A DNA stretch of 64,000 bases, taken from assembly GCA_014801535.1 (NCBI GenBank), contig JAAVEA010000024.1:29834-93833 (forward strand). The letters are read 5' to 3'. This DNA is from Bacteroides sp. (lineage in GTDB: Bacteria; Bacteroidota; Bacteroidia; Bacteroidales; Muribaculaceae). Positions 7,604-15,743 of this stretch are shown here, piece by piece (the first letter of the stretch is position 1; each line of letters begins with the position of its first letter). A program made the translations under genes and the position numbers. The notes under the pieces were generated by a model that was given only the letters and a program-made list of their open reading frames with translations, searched no databases and was not told where the DNA came from.

Positions 7604-8728
7604 TTAGAATTCCCTTATTCTTCTCATCTCTTTTTCAAGTGACTGGATATTGATATGATTCACATATCTGTCAGGAAGTTTTCTACGTTTTAAAAACGGT
7701 TCAGCTATTTTTTTCCGGATAGCTTCGGCAATCGCCTCATCTGAATCAGCCACAGTGCAATAATCTTCAAGTCCTGTGCCCTCGATCATTTTGCCGTTCA
7801 CCACCGCATGGGCTCCACGGCAGAGTGCATGGAGCAATTTCAGTTTAACTCCGGTAGCCTGTTCCGTAAGCAAGAGATTGATACGTGCCCCATTCAGAAG
7901 TTGGGAAAATTCATCCTCATCCGGATTGGCCACAAGACGTATATTATTTATTTTCGCGCTTCTCTCCAAAAGCTCTTTCGATGGATTGCGTCCGGCAATC
8001 ACAAATTCCACATCAGTAAGCAAAGGAGCGATCCGGTTGATGATTCTTTCAGCAGCCCCTATATTCTCCGCCACATCGAGACTTCCCTGATAGAGTACAT
8101 ATTCTTTCTTCCCGGGTAATTCTTCAGACGTGGAATCGTCATAAAATCCCGGGAGGAATATCGTTTTCACATCCGGATAAGCATTACCGAAATACTCTCT
8201 CTCTTTTTCACTTATGGCACATATAAGATCGGCTTTTTCGAGAATCTTCTCATATCTCTCCAATTTATATCCCTCCCATTTATAAAATAATCTTTTCCAT
8301 AGCTTTTTTTCAGATAATGCCAATCCGCGGTAATAATCATGCTCTATGTTATGTGCCCTTACGATCTTGAGTCTGTCGCGCAGACACGGGTGGGATAAAA
8401 GAAATGTTGTGTGCAGCCCTTCGAAAAGAATCGGGGCATCATCCTCAAGAAGATTTCCAAGGATAGCGGAATCGCGACGACTGTTAACTATATAAGGGAG
8501 TATCGATAGCTGCCGCAGGGGGGATTCATCGCGTTGATAAAAAAACACATTGTCCTCATTCCCAAAGAAAGGAGGAGCCACTTCCTTACGTCCACGGTAA
8601 TTATATGAGTGAAGCGTAATTCTGAATCCGGCTTCTTTCAATGCCCTGAGTTTATAATACACATCAATCACCCCTCCGTAGTCGGGTGGGACAGGATTCT
8701 GAAAAGATATGACATGTATATGTTTCAT
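7604..8728 (-). CDS. Glycosyltransferase, GT4-like (GT-B fold)
   Basis: The 374-residue protein begins MKHIHVISFQNPVPPDYGGV, with the GT-B N-terminal strand and a glycine-rich loop. The C-terminal half has YVLYQGSLDVAENIGAAERI, VEFVIAGRNPSKEL and a GVKLKLLHALCRGAHAVVN region, the usual nucleotide-sugar binding layout. It probably transfers a sugar in cell-surface glycan synthesis; donor and acceptor are unknown. It is the last gene of a minus-strand run, 22 nt after the DUF4294 gene. Confidence 0.8.
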   Translation of the reverse strand: MKHIHVISFQNPVPPDYGGVIDVYYKLRALKEAGFRITLHSYNYRGRKEVAPPFFGNEDNVFFYQRDESPLRQLSILPYIVNSRRDSAILGNLLEDDAPILFEGLHTTFLLSHPCLRDRLKIVRAHNIEHDYYRGLALSEKKLWKRLFYKWEGYKLERYEKILEKADLICAISEKEREYFGNAYPDVKTIFLPGFYDDSTSEELPGKKEYVLYQGSLDVAENIGAAERIINRIAPLLTDVEFVIAGRNPSKELLERSAKINNIRLVANPDEDEFSQLLNGARINLLLTEQATGVKLKLLHALCRGAHAVVNGKMIEGTGLEDYCTVADSDEAIAEAIRKKIAEPFLKRRKLPDRYVNHINIQSLEKEMRRIREF

Positions 8729-8750
8729 AACCGTTTAGTTAAAGGCAGTC

Positions 8751-9380
8751 TTATAGCGCTCCCTGCTCGATCAGACACGCGATACGCTCTATTATGGCAT
8801 CCTCACGGTTTTTATCGGGATGAAATCCGGCCTTCATGTTCATGCCGAAAAAGCGGCCGAAGGTCTGCCAGAAACCGGCTCTGAAACTGCCGAGAAAAGC
8901 CTTGACTATATTGAAAGAGGTCTGGTCCGTCTCGCGGTTTATAAGTTTCAGCATGATCTTCCCCTGATTCTTGGTCATATGCTTCATGGCCGGCTTATAC
9001 TGCTCGAATATATCTTTCTCAAGAGTCTTGAGATGTTTTTCGCGGGCTTTTTTATCGGGAATAGTCTGGATATATTCGTAAGTCTCGCAAAGAGTTGCGA
9101 AGGCCAGCTTAGCATAGGGCAGCGTCTTGCGCACATCTCTTACTGTGCGCCAATAAAACTCCTCCTCTTTCTTATTCTTGAACTTCATGGGAGGGAAGAC
9201 ATAAAGGTCTCTCAGGAAAGTATAACGGCAAGTATCGCCATATTCATCTACAATATGGGAATATCCTTTCACATATTTCACTTGCAATGGCATATCAGGC
9301 ACCTCCTCGCCTCTCATTGCGAGAACCGAAAACGTCAGCACTGCCATTACGATAAACATTATTCTCCTTACTCGTTCCAT
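8751..9380 (-). CDS. DUF4294 domain protein
   Basis: The 209-residue protein has an N-terminal hydrophobic signal-like stretch (MFIVMAVLTFSVLAMRG) and the DUF4294 body (YTFLRDLYVFPPMKFKNKKE, YWRTVRDVRKTLPYAKLA, NRETDQTSFNIVKAFLGSFRAGFWQ). The family is restricted to Bacteroidetes and its function is not known; an envelope location is inferred from the signal. Met8 is an alternative start. It is sandwiched between wbqC-like and glycosyltransferase genes on the same strand. Confidence 0.8.
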   Translation of the reverse strand: MERVRRIMFIVMAVLTFSVLAMRGEEVPDMPLQVKYVKGYSHIVDEYGDTCRYTFLRDLYVFPPMKFKNKKEEEFYWRTVRDVRKTLPYAKLAFATLCETYEYIQTIPDKKAREKHLKTLEKDIFEQYKPAMKHMTKNQGKIMLKLINRETDQTSFNIVKAFLGSFRAGFWQTFGRFFGMNMKAGFHPDKNREDAIIERIACLIEQGAL

Positions 9381-9448
9381 CTCTATATCCTGTGATATTT
9401 ACTTACCCTAATAGCCCTATAAACAGTCATGCCCGCATAAGAGCTTCA

Positions 9449-9991
9449 CTATATCAACGTAAACACGCTTTCTTTTCCTAAACGGAACAACAAACCTAAT
9501 ATTGAATGGTTCATGTCAATATTCCTGCTGTTTTCCATTGCAAGTCGTAAAATAATATCTTTTTTTTCGGAGCTGAGTTGCCGGAGTTCCGTCAGAAAGC
9601 TTTCGTCTGCCAAGCCAAGCCAACGCAAAATCAGATTATGGATCGCCAGGTTGAACTTCTCGAGACTCCCCCCGCCATATTCTTTATAAATCCTCTCCAG
9701 CTCAGGAAAAAGATACGGGAAATAAGGGGTCTTCCCGTATATTGCCTTTATGGCTCCTAAATGAACGTCCGGCCAACGGCCGTGATCCGAAATCATTACC
9801 TCTTCTCCGCAGTTGCGTTTAAGTCTGGAACCTCCCCCCGTCACAGGCACACCAAGCATGATGCCGCCGTCAATCATCACCCTTGCCTGCTCCTTTCCTC
9901 CGATGGAGGGAAAAGACTGCTCCGCATTCCCGCTTAGAAGGATGCGGAGCCAGTCTGAATATCTTGAAGCGGATGCTGCGAAAGGGATCAT
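9449..9991 (-). CDS. WbqC family protein
   Basis: The 180-residue protein matches the shape of WbqC-like proteins, with WPDVHLGAIKAIYGKTPYFPYLFPEL as the recognisable block. WbqC-like proteins occur in polysaccharide loci but the reaction is not established. The start codon overlaps the lepB stop by 4 bp (ATGA), so translation is probably coupled. The dapB-lepB-wbqC order is common in Bacteroidales. At 180 residues it is on the short side for the family. Confidence 0.8.
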   Translation of the reverse strand: MIPFAASASRYSDWLRILLSGNAEQSFPSIGGKEQARVMIDGGIMLGVPVTGGGSRLKRNCGEEVMISDHGRWPDVHLGAIKAIYGKTPYFPYLFPELERIYKEYGGGSLEKFNLAIHNLILRWLGLADESFLTELRQLSSEKKDIILRLAMENSRNIDMNHSILGLLFRLGKESVFTLI

Positions 9992-11484
9992 AGGTTGCCG
10001 TCGGGATTCGGTTTCTTAAATATTCGGTCCCAACGAATCTTCCCATCGAAAAGACCACGGTCGCTGTCAAGCGAGAGAATCACGAATACGGGTTCACCAA
10101 CAACATGGTCTTCCGGCACAAATCCCCAGTAACGGCTGTCGGCCGAGCGGTCGCGGTTATCACCTTGCATCCAGTAATAATCCATCTTGAAGGTGTAATA
10201 TTCCGTTTGTTCTCCATTAATGAAGATCTTACCATCGGCGGTCATTTTCAAATCGTTACCCTCATATGTGCGTATAGCCCGCTCATAAATCGGATAGTTG
10301 CCCGGGGTAAGATGCAAGGTCATTCCACGTTTGGGTATCCAGAATTCGCCCATATTGTCGCGTGTCCAGCCATAACGGTTGCCGAGCGGGAAAACATTTC
10401 CGAGATCATAGAAACCGCTTTCACTTTCACGAGAAAGCGGACCGATCACCTCAGGCCATTTCTCAATTTCAGCTTTCATTGCTTTGGTAAGCGGTATATT
10501 ATAGTAACGGAAACCTAAGTGTTCGTTATATTCCGCCCCGTTTCCTACATCTTCAAGTCTTACGCCAAGCTCTTTCCATTTATCTTCTGATATCGTTCCC
10601 GACACGGGAACGATATAGTTATACTGAACATTTTCAGGTTCCTTGATAGCCCGACCGTTGATATAGATTGTATCATTTACGATTTTTATACACTCTCCGG
10701 GAAGACCGATGGTGCGTTTCACATAATTCTCGCGACGATCCACCGGCCGAACCACTACCTCACCGAACATCTGCGGATTGCTCTTTATATAAGCCAACGG
10801 ATCATCCACACCATTCTTTTTCAGCTCATAGCTTATCTGATAATAATCCGGATTGGGTATTTTCACAGCCACCGTATCACCCTGCGGATAGTTGAAAACC
10901 ACAATATCACCGCGTTCTATTGATCGGAGGCCGGGCAAGCGATGATAGCTGAGCTGAGGATTGTCGATATAACTTTTTGTGTTGAGTATTGGCATGGTGT
11001 GTTGCGCGAGCGGAAAATGAAGAGGTGTCTGAGGCACACGCGCACCGAATGTGGCCTTATCCACCCAAAGACGGTCGCCCACGAGCAATGTCTTTTCAAG
11101 ACTCGACGAGGGGATCTCATACTGCTGCCCCACAAAGGCAAACACAAAATAAATAAGCACCAGGGCATATACGATAGCATCTACCCAGGCCATCACAGTG
11201 CGTTCGAGCCCCTTTCTTCTTTTCCACCAGCCCCAGTCGGCGAAATCGGTGATATATATGTCGGCAAGGAGAAGCCAACCCAAGAGAAGCCATGGATTAC
11301 CCATCAGGATTACCCAGAATATATACACGGCTGATACAACTCCGAAACGTATCCAGCGGGTTGGCTTTACCCTTTTCATACGCTCTTTGAAGCTATATCG
11401 CTTCATGTTCTCTCCCTTCTTCTCATCTTTATTATCCGACGCTTTCTCAGGGGTAGGCATCGGCTTGTTTTCAGGTGTTTCCAT
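9988..11484 (-). CDS. lepB: Signal peptidase I
   Basis: The 498-residue protein has N-terminal membrane segments (about 45-80 and 100-120). The catalytic serine motif is IPSSSLEKTLLVGD, with Ser128, and the lysine motif is RRENYVKRTIGLPGE, with Lys256. The C-terminal MQGDNRDRSADSRYWGFVP box is intact. It cleaves signal peptides on the periplasmic face. The protein is much longer than the E. coli enzyme because of a large insert between the Lys box and the C-terminal box, as usual in Bacteroidetes. It lies 53 nt downstream of dapB. Confidence 0.95.
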   Translation of the reverse strand: METPENKPMPTPEKASDNKDEKKGENMKRYSFKERMKRVKPTRWIRFGVVSAVYIFWVILMGNPWLLLGWLLLADIYITDFADWGWWKRRKGLERTVMAWVDAIVYALVLIYFVFAFVGQQYEIPSSSLEKTLLVGDRLWVDKATFGARVPQTPLHFPLAQHTMPILNTKSYIDNPQLSYHRLPGLRSIERGDIVVFNYPQGDTVAVKIPNPDYYQISYELKKNGVDDPLAYIKSNPQMFGEVVVRPVDRRENYVKRTIGLPGECIKIVNDTIYINGRAIKEPENVQYNYIVPVSGTISEDKWKELGVRLEDVGNGAEYNEHLGFRYYNIPLTKAMKAEIEKWPEVIGPLSRESESGFYDLGNVFPLGNRYGWTRDNMGEFWIPKRGMTLHLTPGNYPIYERAIRTYEGNDLKMTADGKIFINGEQTEYYTFKMDYYWMQGDNRDRSADSRYWGFVPEDHVVGEPVFVILSLDSDRGLFDGKIRWDRIFKKPNPDGNL

Positions 11485-11537
11485 CCGTTTTAGGTGTTTA
11501 ATAAGGTGTTGCCACCAGCTTCAGGTATTGAACTCGT

Positions 11538-12281
11538 TTACTTGGAGCCTCCGGTGAGGTCGCCGAACATCTCATCAATCGTCCGGAACCCTTTTTTATC
11601 GGCGAGCCACTCTGCGGCCAAGACAGCTCCGATAGCAAATCCTTCGCGTGTCTTTGCCGAATGGGTTATGGATATGCTGTCCTGTTCCGAATCCCATATG
11701 ACGGTATGTATACCCGGAATCTCACCGCTTCTAATGTGATCTATCTCAAGAACATCTGCTCCGATCTCTTTCCCTTCCTCCGGTTCTGTCCAGGATTTGA
11801 TGCGATCGTTCTCCTCAATAAGCTCCTCGGCAAGGGTCACGGCTGTGCCCGATGGATGATCGAGCTTATGAATATGATGTGTCTCCACGAGGCGAGGTGT
11901 ATACTGAGGGAATGCATTCATCATGCGTGCCAGATAACGGTTAACCGCCTTGAAAATATTTACACCAACAGAAAAATTGGATGCCCACAGAAGTGTGCCG
12001 TTGCCTGCATCACATATATCTTTCATTGCAGGCAGACGGTCATTCCATGCCGTGGTGCCGCTCACAACAGGCACCCCCGCCTCGAAACATCTACGCACAT
12101 TCCCTTCAGCATTAGAGGGGATGGTGAATTCAATGGCCACATCGGCCGACTTGAAATTCTCGGAGTCAAACTCCTCCTGATTGTGCATATCAATGATGCT
12201 CACTATCTCGTGACCGCGAGATTTCGCTATATTTTCGATGATATGACCCATCTTGCCATATCCTATCAACGCTATTTTCAT
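11538..12281 (-). CDS. dapB: 4-hydroxy-tetrahydrodipicolinate reductase
   Basis: From the ATG at 12281 the protein is 247 residues beginning MKIALIGYGKMG, the NAD(P)-binding start of DapB. An in-frame ATG nine codons upstream would add a tail atypical of the family. The catalytic block ETHHIHKLDHPSGTAVTLAE is intact. The enzyme makes tetrahydrodipicolinate for lysine and diaminopimelate synthesis. It is first in the dapB-lepB-wbqC-DUF4294-glycosyltransferase run. Two TCATG-type decamers lie over the region just upstream of the start. Confidence 0.95.
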   Translation of the reverse strand: MKIALIGYGKMGHIIENIAKSRGHEIVSIIDMHNQEEFDSENFKSADVAIEFTIPSNAEGNVRRCFEAGVPVVSGTTAWNDRLPAMKDICDAGNGTLLWASNFSVGVNIFKAVNRYLARMMNAFPQYTPRLVETHHIHKLDHPSGTAVTLAEELIEENDRIKSWTEPEEGKEIGADVLEIDHIRSGEIPGIHTVIWDSEQDSISITHSAKTREGFAIGAVLAAEWLADKKGFRTIDEMFGDLTGGSK

Positions 12282-12370
12282 ATTATCTATTTTTTCATGT
12301 TGCATCATGCCTGACTATTGAGAATCGCGGTTTATACTGTCGAATCCCGATTCGCTAAGCACAATGCCTT

Positions 12371-13357
12371 TTAAAACCCGAAAGCGATATTGTCGATATA
12401 AAGAGTCATCCCTTCCGTGCCGACAAAGGGTTCGCCACACGACGAGCTTGCCATGACAAGCACATGAGTCGGGGTTTCTCCTTCAGCAGCCCATCCGACC
12501 TCATGCACCGGCACCATTTTTCCTTTGGAATTGCGGGCATAATAGGCCTTGGAGCCATCGAGCAATCCCATATATGATTTATAACCCGGTTTCTTTGTTA
12601 TGTCGCCATATTGAATTTTCAACTGATGACCCTTGGTCCAAGGAACACTCTTGGAGTAACGCTCTCTACCGGTACCGACACGGTGAGCATAGATATTCCC
12701 TTTCGCATCCTCCCAACGCTTCTGAAGAAGCACATATACCTCGGCATTGTCCCTACCCTGAAGAGTTTTCTTGCTTGACAACCCTGTGGCCTTCACACGC
12801 GTGTTTGAAGCCGGAACATCTACCTTATAATCGAAAACCAGCGCCGCCGGACGCTTGGTGTAAGGGATTCCCATCTCCATTTTCGAGAACGGGGTCTTGG
12901 TCGATGAGATTGGCTCGAACATCTTCCCTAAAAAGATCGATCCTGCCACCATTACATCCATGTTAATGAGACCCAACACTTTCACCTCCTCCATCTTCGA
13001 CTCGAGTTTGGCCACCTTATTGCCATTCAACATTGCCGGTGAGACGGAATTGGAGCCTTTCACCACGCCCGATACCTTGGCATAGACATTGCTTGTTGAC
13101 CAGGGACACCCGCCTTGATTACTGTATGGAGTGTTTCCATTTATTGTCTTGGTAGGGCCGATTGCATAGACTGTCTTGGTCTTGCCCCCTATCACCTTAG
13201 ACTCGTTGATATTACGGGTTACCCAATTTGAGAAATCTCCAAATTTTATGGGTTCGAGGCGGAGTGCTCCTGCCGGCATAAAGATCATGACAGCCAATCC
13301 GGATGCTAAAATATTTCTAAATAAACCTTTCTCGAATATTTTATCACGCAAGCTCAT
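12371..13357 (-). CDS. PCMD domain secreted protein
   Basis: The 328-residue protein has a signal-like hydrophobic stretch at about residues 14-32 and then a PCMD-type (putative carbohydrate metabolism domain) body. Recognisable parts are ALRLEPIKFGDFSNWVTRNI, PFSKMEMGIPYTKRPAALVF, GRDNAEVYVLLQKRWED and the C-terminal GTEGMTLYIDNIAFGF. These domains are found in Bacteroidetes surface or secreted glycan-related proteins. The ligand is unknown. It is upstream of dapB on the same strand and divergent from the SGNH hydrolase. Confidence 0.8.
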   Translation of the reverse strand: MSLRDKIFEKGLFRNILASGLAVMIFMPAGALRLEPIKFGDFSNWVTRNINESKVIGGKTKTVYAIGPTKTINGNTPYSNQGGCPWSTSNVYAKVSGVVKGSNSVSPAMLNGNKVAKLESKMEEVKVLGLINMDVMVAGSIFLGKMFEPISSTKTPFSKMEMGIPYTKRPAALVFDYKVDVPASNTRVKATGLSSKKTLQGRDNAEVYVLLQKRWEDAKGNIYAHRVGTGRERYSKSVPWTKGHQLKIQYGDITKKPGYKSYMGLLDGSKAYYARNSKGKMVPVHEVGWAAEGETPTHVLVMASSSCGEPFVGTEGMTLYIDNIAFGF

Positions 13358-13581
13358 CTTTGTCTGCTTATTTGATTTTCTCGTTTAGCTTGTAAAATTA
13401 GAAAATCTTCCGAACATATCAGCAATTTTTAAGATTTATTTCATGTTATATGGCTATTATAAGCTGCCCGATACAGATTTGTCACTATTTTTTTGTATTT
13501 TTGTGCTCTTTACTTATCCACTTAAATCGTATGGATAACTTCAATCATTCCCTCTCACTAATTTTTCTCCTCACGATTAAT

Positions 13582-14295
13582 ATGAAGAAATTTGAAAAGT
13601 CGAGTCTCTCCTGCCTGATAACATTCATTATTTCTTTCCTCCCTTTTTCAGTATTCTCCCAGAAGAACGATTGGGCTGATTTCTCACGATATGCAGATGA
13701 CAACATAACGTTGCGGGAGAATAAATCCCATCCGGTGAAAGTCGTGTTTTTCGGCAATTCGATAACCGACAGCTGGGCCTCGATGCGTCCCGAATTCTTT
13801 TCAACCAATGGTTTCACAGGACGTGGAATATCCGGACAGACCACTTATCAATTCCTTTCGCGGTTCCGTGAAGATGCGGTCAATCTGAAACCCCGCATCA
13901 TCGTGCTCAACGGTGGCACTAACGATATAGCGGAAAATTCACACCCCTATTCGGAAGATATCACCCTCGGCAATATCCGCTCTATGGTGGAGATTGCCCG
14001 GGCCAACGGAATCGGGGTCATTCTCACTTCCGTGCTGCCGGCTGCCGGTTTCAAATGGAACCGTAAAGTGACCGATGCTCCCGAAAAGATAGAATCACTC
14101 AACCGGCGCATCGCCGCTTTGGCCGAAGAATTGGATATACCATATGTTGATTACCATACCCTCCTTATCGCACCCGATAAACGAAGTTTACGCCCGGAGC
14201 TTTCGCCCGACGGTGTGCATCCAAACGTAGAGGGATATAAGATTATGGAAAAAGTCATACTCCCTGCAATAGAGAAATATGGAAACGATGATTAA
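13582..14295 (+). CDS. SGNH/GDSL-family hydrolase, secreted
   Basis: From the ATG at 13582 the protein is 237 residues with a clean signal peptide (MKKFEKSSLSCLITFIIS to FSVFSQ). Longer in-frame starts (13450, 13528) precede it and would bury the signal. Block I is FFGNSITDSW with the catalytic Ser, the Gly/Asn oxyanion block is GGTNDIA, and the Asp-His block is PDGVHPNVEGY. These enzymes are esterases or acylhydrolases, often acting on acetylated glycans or platelet-activating-factor-like substrates; the substrate here is unknown. The stop codon overlaps rnpA by 17 bp. Confidence 0.85.
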   Translation: MKKFEKSSLSCLITFIISFLPFSVFSQKNDWADFSRYADDNITLRENKSHPVKVVFFGNSITDSWASMRPEFFSTNGFTGRGISGQTTYQFLSRFREDAVNLKPRIIVLNGGTNDIAENSHPYSEDITLGNIRSMVEIARANGIGVILTSVLPAAGFKWNRKVTDAPEKIESLNRRIAALAEELDIPYVDYHTLLIAPDKRSLRPELSPDGVHPNVEGYKIMEKVILPAIEKYGNDD

Positions 14296-14764
14296 CGAGA
14301 ATATACCGGCTACACGACGTTTTACATTGCGCAAGGCCGAGAAACTACGCCACAAGAATCTTGTAAATTCTCTCTTCAATTCGGGGAAAAGTATTTATGA
14401 ATTTCCGATCAGACTCGTGTGGAAAGCGCTCTCTCCCGAAGAACTGAGAGATTCGTTCCGCGCAGCCGTGCCGGAACAGACCGGAAAGATGCAGATGCTT
14501 ATCACCATTCCAAAGAAAAAAAGGAAACGCGCCGTCGACAGAGTGCTGTTGCGCAGACGCATACGTGAGGCATATCGTCTGAACCGTACTCACTTGGCCG
14601 ATGTTATAGAGAAAAGGGATGATCTGGGGGTCGTTTCTATGGCTTTCATATTCCTGGGGGAGGAAAACACACCTTACGCCACTTTGGAGAAAAAAATGAT
14701 CAACCTTCTCGAACGGCTTGAAAAGAAACTCGCCAAAGAAGAGATGGTGAATGCCGATAAATAA
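14279..14764 (+). CDS. rnpA: Ribonuclease P protein component
   Basis: The 161-residue basic protein contains [21 protein letters not shown] at the start and the RNR-like motif [22 protein letters not shown] in the middle, the RNA-contacting helix of RnpA. With the RNase P RNA it matures the 5' ends of tRNAs. Met4 (14288) is an equally possible start. The stop codon shares a base with the yidD start, so the two are translationally coupled. Confidence 0.93.
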   Translation: METMINENIPATRRFTLRKAEKLRHKNLVNSLFNSGKSIYEFPIRLVWKALSPEELRDSFRAAVPEQTGKMQMLITIPKKKRKRAVDRVLLRRRIREAYRLNRTHLADVIEKRDDLGVVSMAFIFLGEENTPYATLEKKMINLLERLEKKLAKEEMVNADK

Positions 14765-14973
14765 TGAAGAAATTGTTGATAATGCTGATACGCTTCTACC
14801 AGGGGGCGATTTCGCCACATTTCCCGGCCGCCTGCCGCTATCAGCCTACATGCAGCCAATATGCCATTGAGGCCATCACAAAACACGGGCCATTCAAGGG
14901 CTTATGGCTGGCTTTAAAAAGAATCGGCCGATGTCACCCCTGGGGCGGCTCAGGATACGATCCGGTGCCGTAA
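14764..14973 (+). CDS. yidD: Membrane protein insertion efficiency factor YidD
   Basis: The 69-residue protein has the full YidD pattern: [30 protein letters not shown] and [14 protein letters not shown], with the conserved cysteines. It assists YidC-dependent membrane protein insertion at the inner membrane. The rnpA-yidD pairing is conserved across bacteria; the ATG overlaps the rnpA stop by 1 bp. Confidence 0.96.
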   Translation: MKKLLIMLIRFYQGAISPHFPAACRYQPTCSQYAIEAITKHGPFKGLWLALKRIGRCHPWGGSGYDPVP

Positions 14974-15017
14974 CCTCTTAACACATCACATTATAACCCC
15001 TTAACCTTATAGATACT

Positions 15018-15665
15018 ATGATTCTCGACATTCACACACATTCGCTTGCCCCGAACCCTATGGCCGTGATCGATCTGTCGGCGCAGCTGTATGATGCGAA
15101 AGAAGATTTCGAAATACCCTCCGGTTATGCTCCGCAACAGTTGTTTTCCGCAGCCGTACATCCATGGAATCTCACATCGGATATCCCGGCCGGACTGCTG
15201 GAGAGAGTGGAGAAATTCGCTTCTGACCCACAGGTGGCGATAATCGGTGAAACCGGTATCGACCTCCCCAAAGGAGGTCCGTTGTTCCGGCAGATGACTG
15301 TTTTCAAGAAAATGATTGAATTGTCTGAAAAAGTGGAGAAGCCACTCCTGATTCATGATGTGAAGGCTCACGATATTATAATCGGGATATACAAAGAAAT
15401 GCGTCCGCGCCAACCTTGGATAATCCACGGTTTCAGGGGCAAACCCTCGGTAGCCGGCATGTTTACAAGAGAAGGGATATATCTATCTTTCGGCCAGCTG
15501 TTCAATCCTGTGACGGTTCATAATATTCCACATGAACTGATTCTTGCCGAAACCGATGAATCAGGACTCCCCATCAGCGAAATAATACATTTCATTTCCG
15601 AGGCCCGAGGAATCGACATGACACATCTCATAGCCGAAAACAGCGCGAGAATTATAGGATTATAA
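15018..15665 (+). CDS. TatD-family metal-dependent hydrolase (short form)
   Basis: The 215-residue protein has the TatD metal-ligand order: HTH at residues 5-7, GETGIDL, LLIHDVKAHD, IIHGFRG and an AETDES near the C-terminus. The family are TIM-barrel phosphohydrolases or DNases. This one is shorter than E. coli TatD (about 260 residues), a form common in Bacteroidetes. It lies 44 nt after yidD in the same direction. Confidence 0.85.
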   Translation: MILDIHTHSLAPNPMAVIDLSAQLYDAKEDFEIPSGYAPQQLFSAAVHPWNLTSDIPAGLLERVEKFASDPQVAIIGETGIDLPKGGPLFRQMTVFKKMIELSEKVEKPLLIHDVKAHDIIIGIYKEMRPRQPWIIHGFRGKPSVAGMFTREGIYLSFGQLFNPVTVHNIPHELILAETDESGLPISEIIHFISEARGIDMTHLIAENSARIIGL

Positions 15666-15743
15666 CCCGATAAACTCTGTGGTTGCCTAATATTTCTCCC
15701 AATATCTCGTTATATCCATAGGAGTCTTTTCTCCTTCATTTGA

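Noticed and set aside
13478..13503. Promoter for the SGNH hydrolase (TTTG 13478-13481, TATTTTTG 13496-13503)
   Set aside because: The spacing is 14 nt instead of about 19-20, so the -33 match is probably chance; the -7 box alone remains possible.
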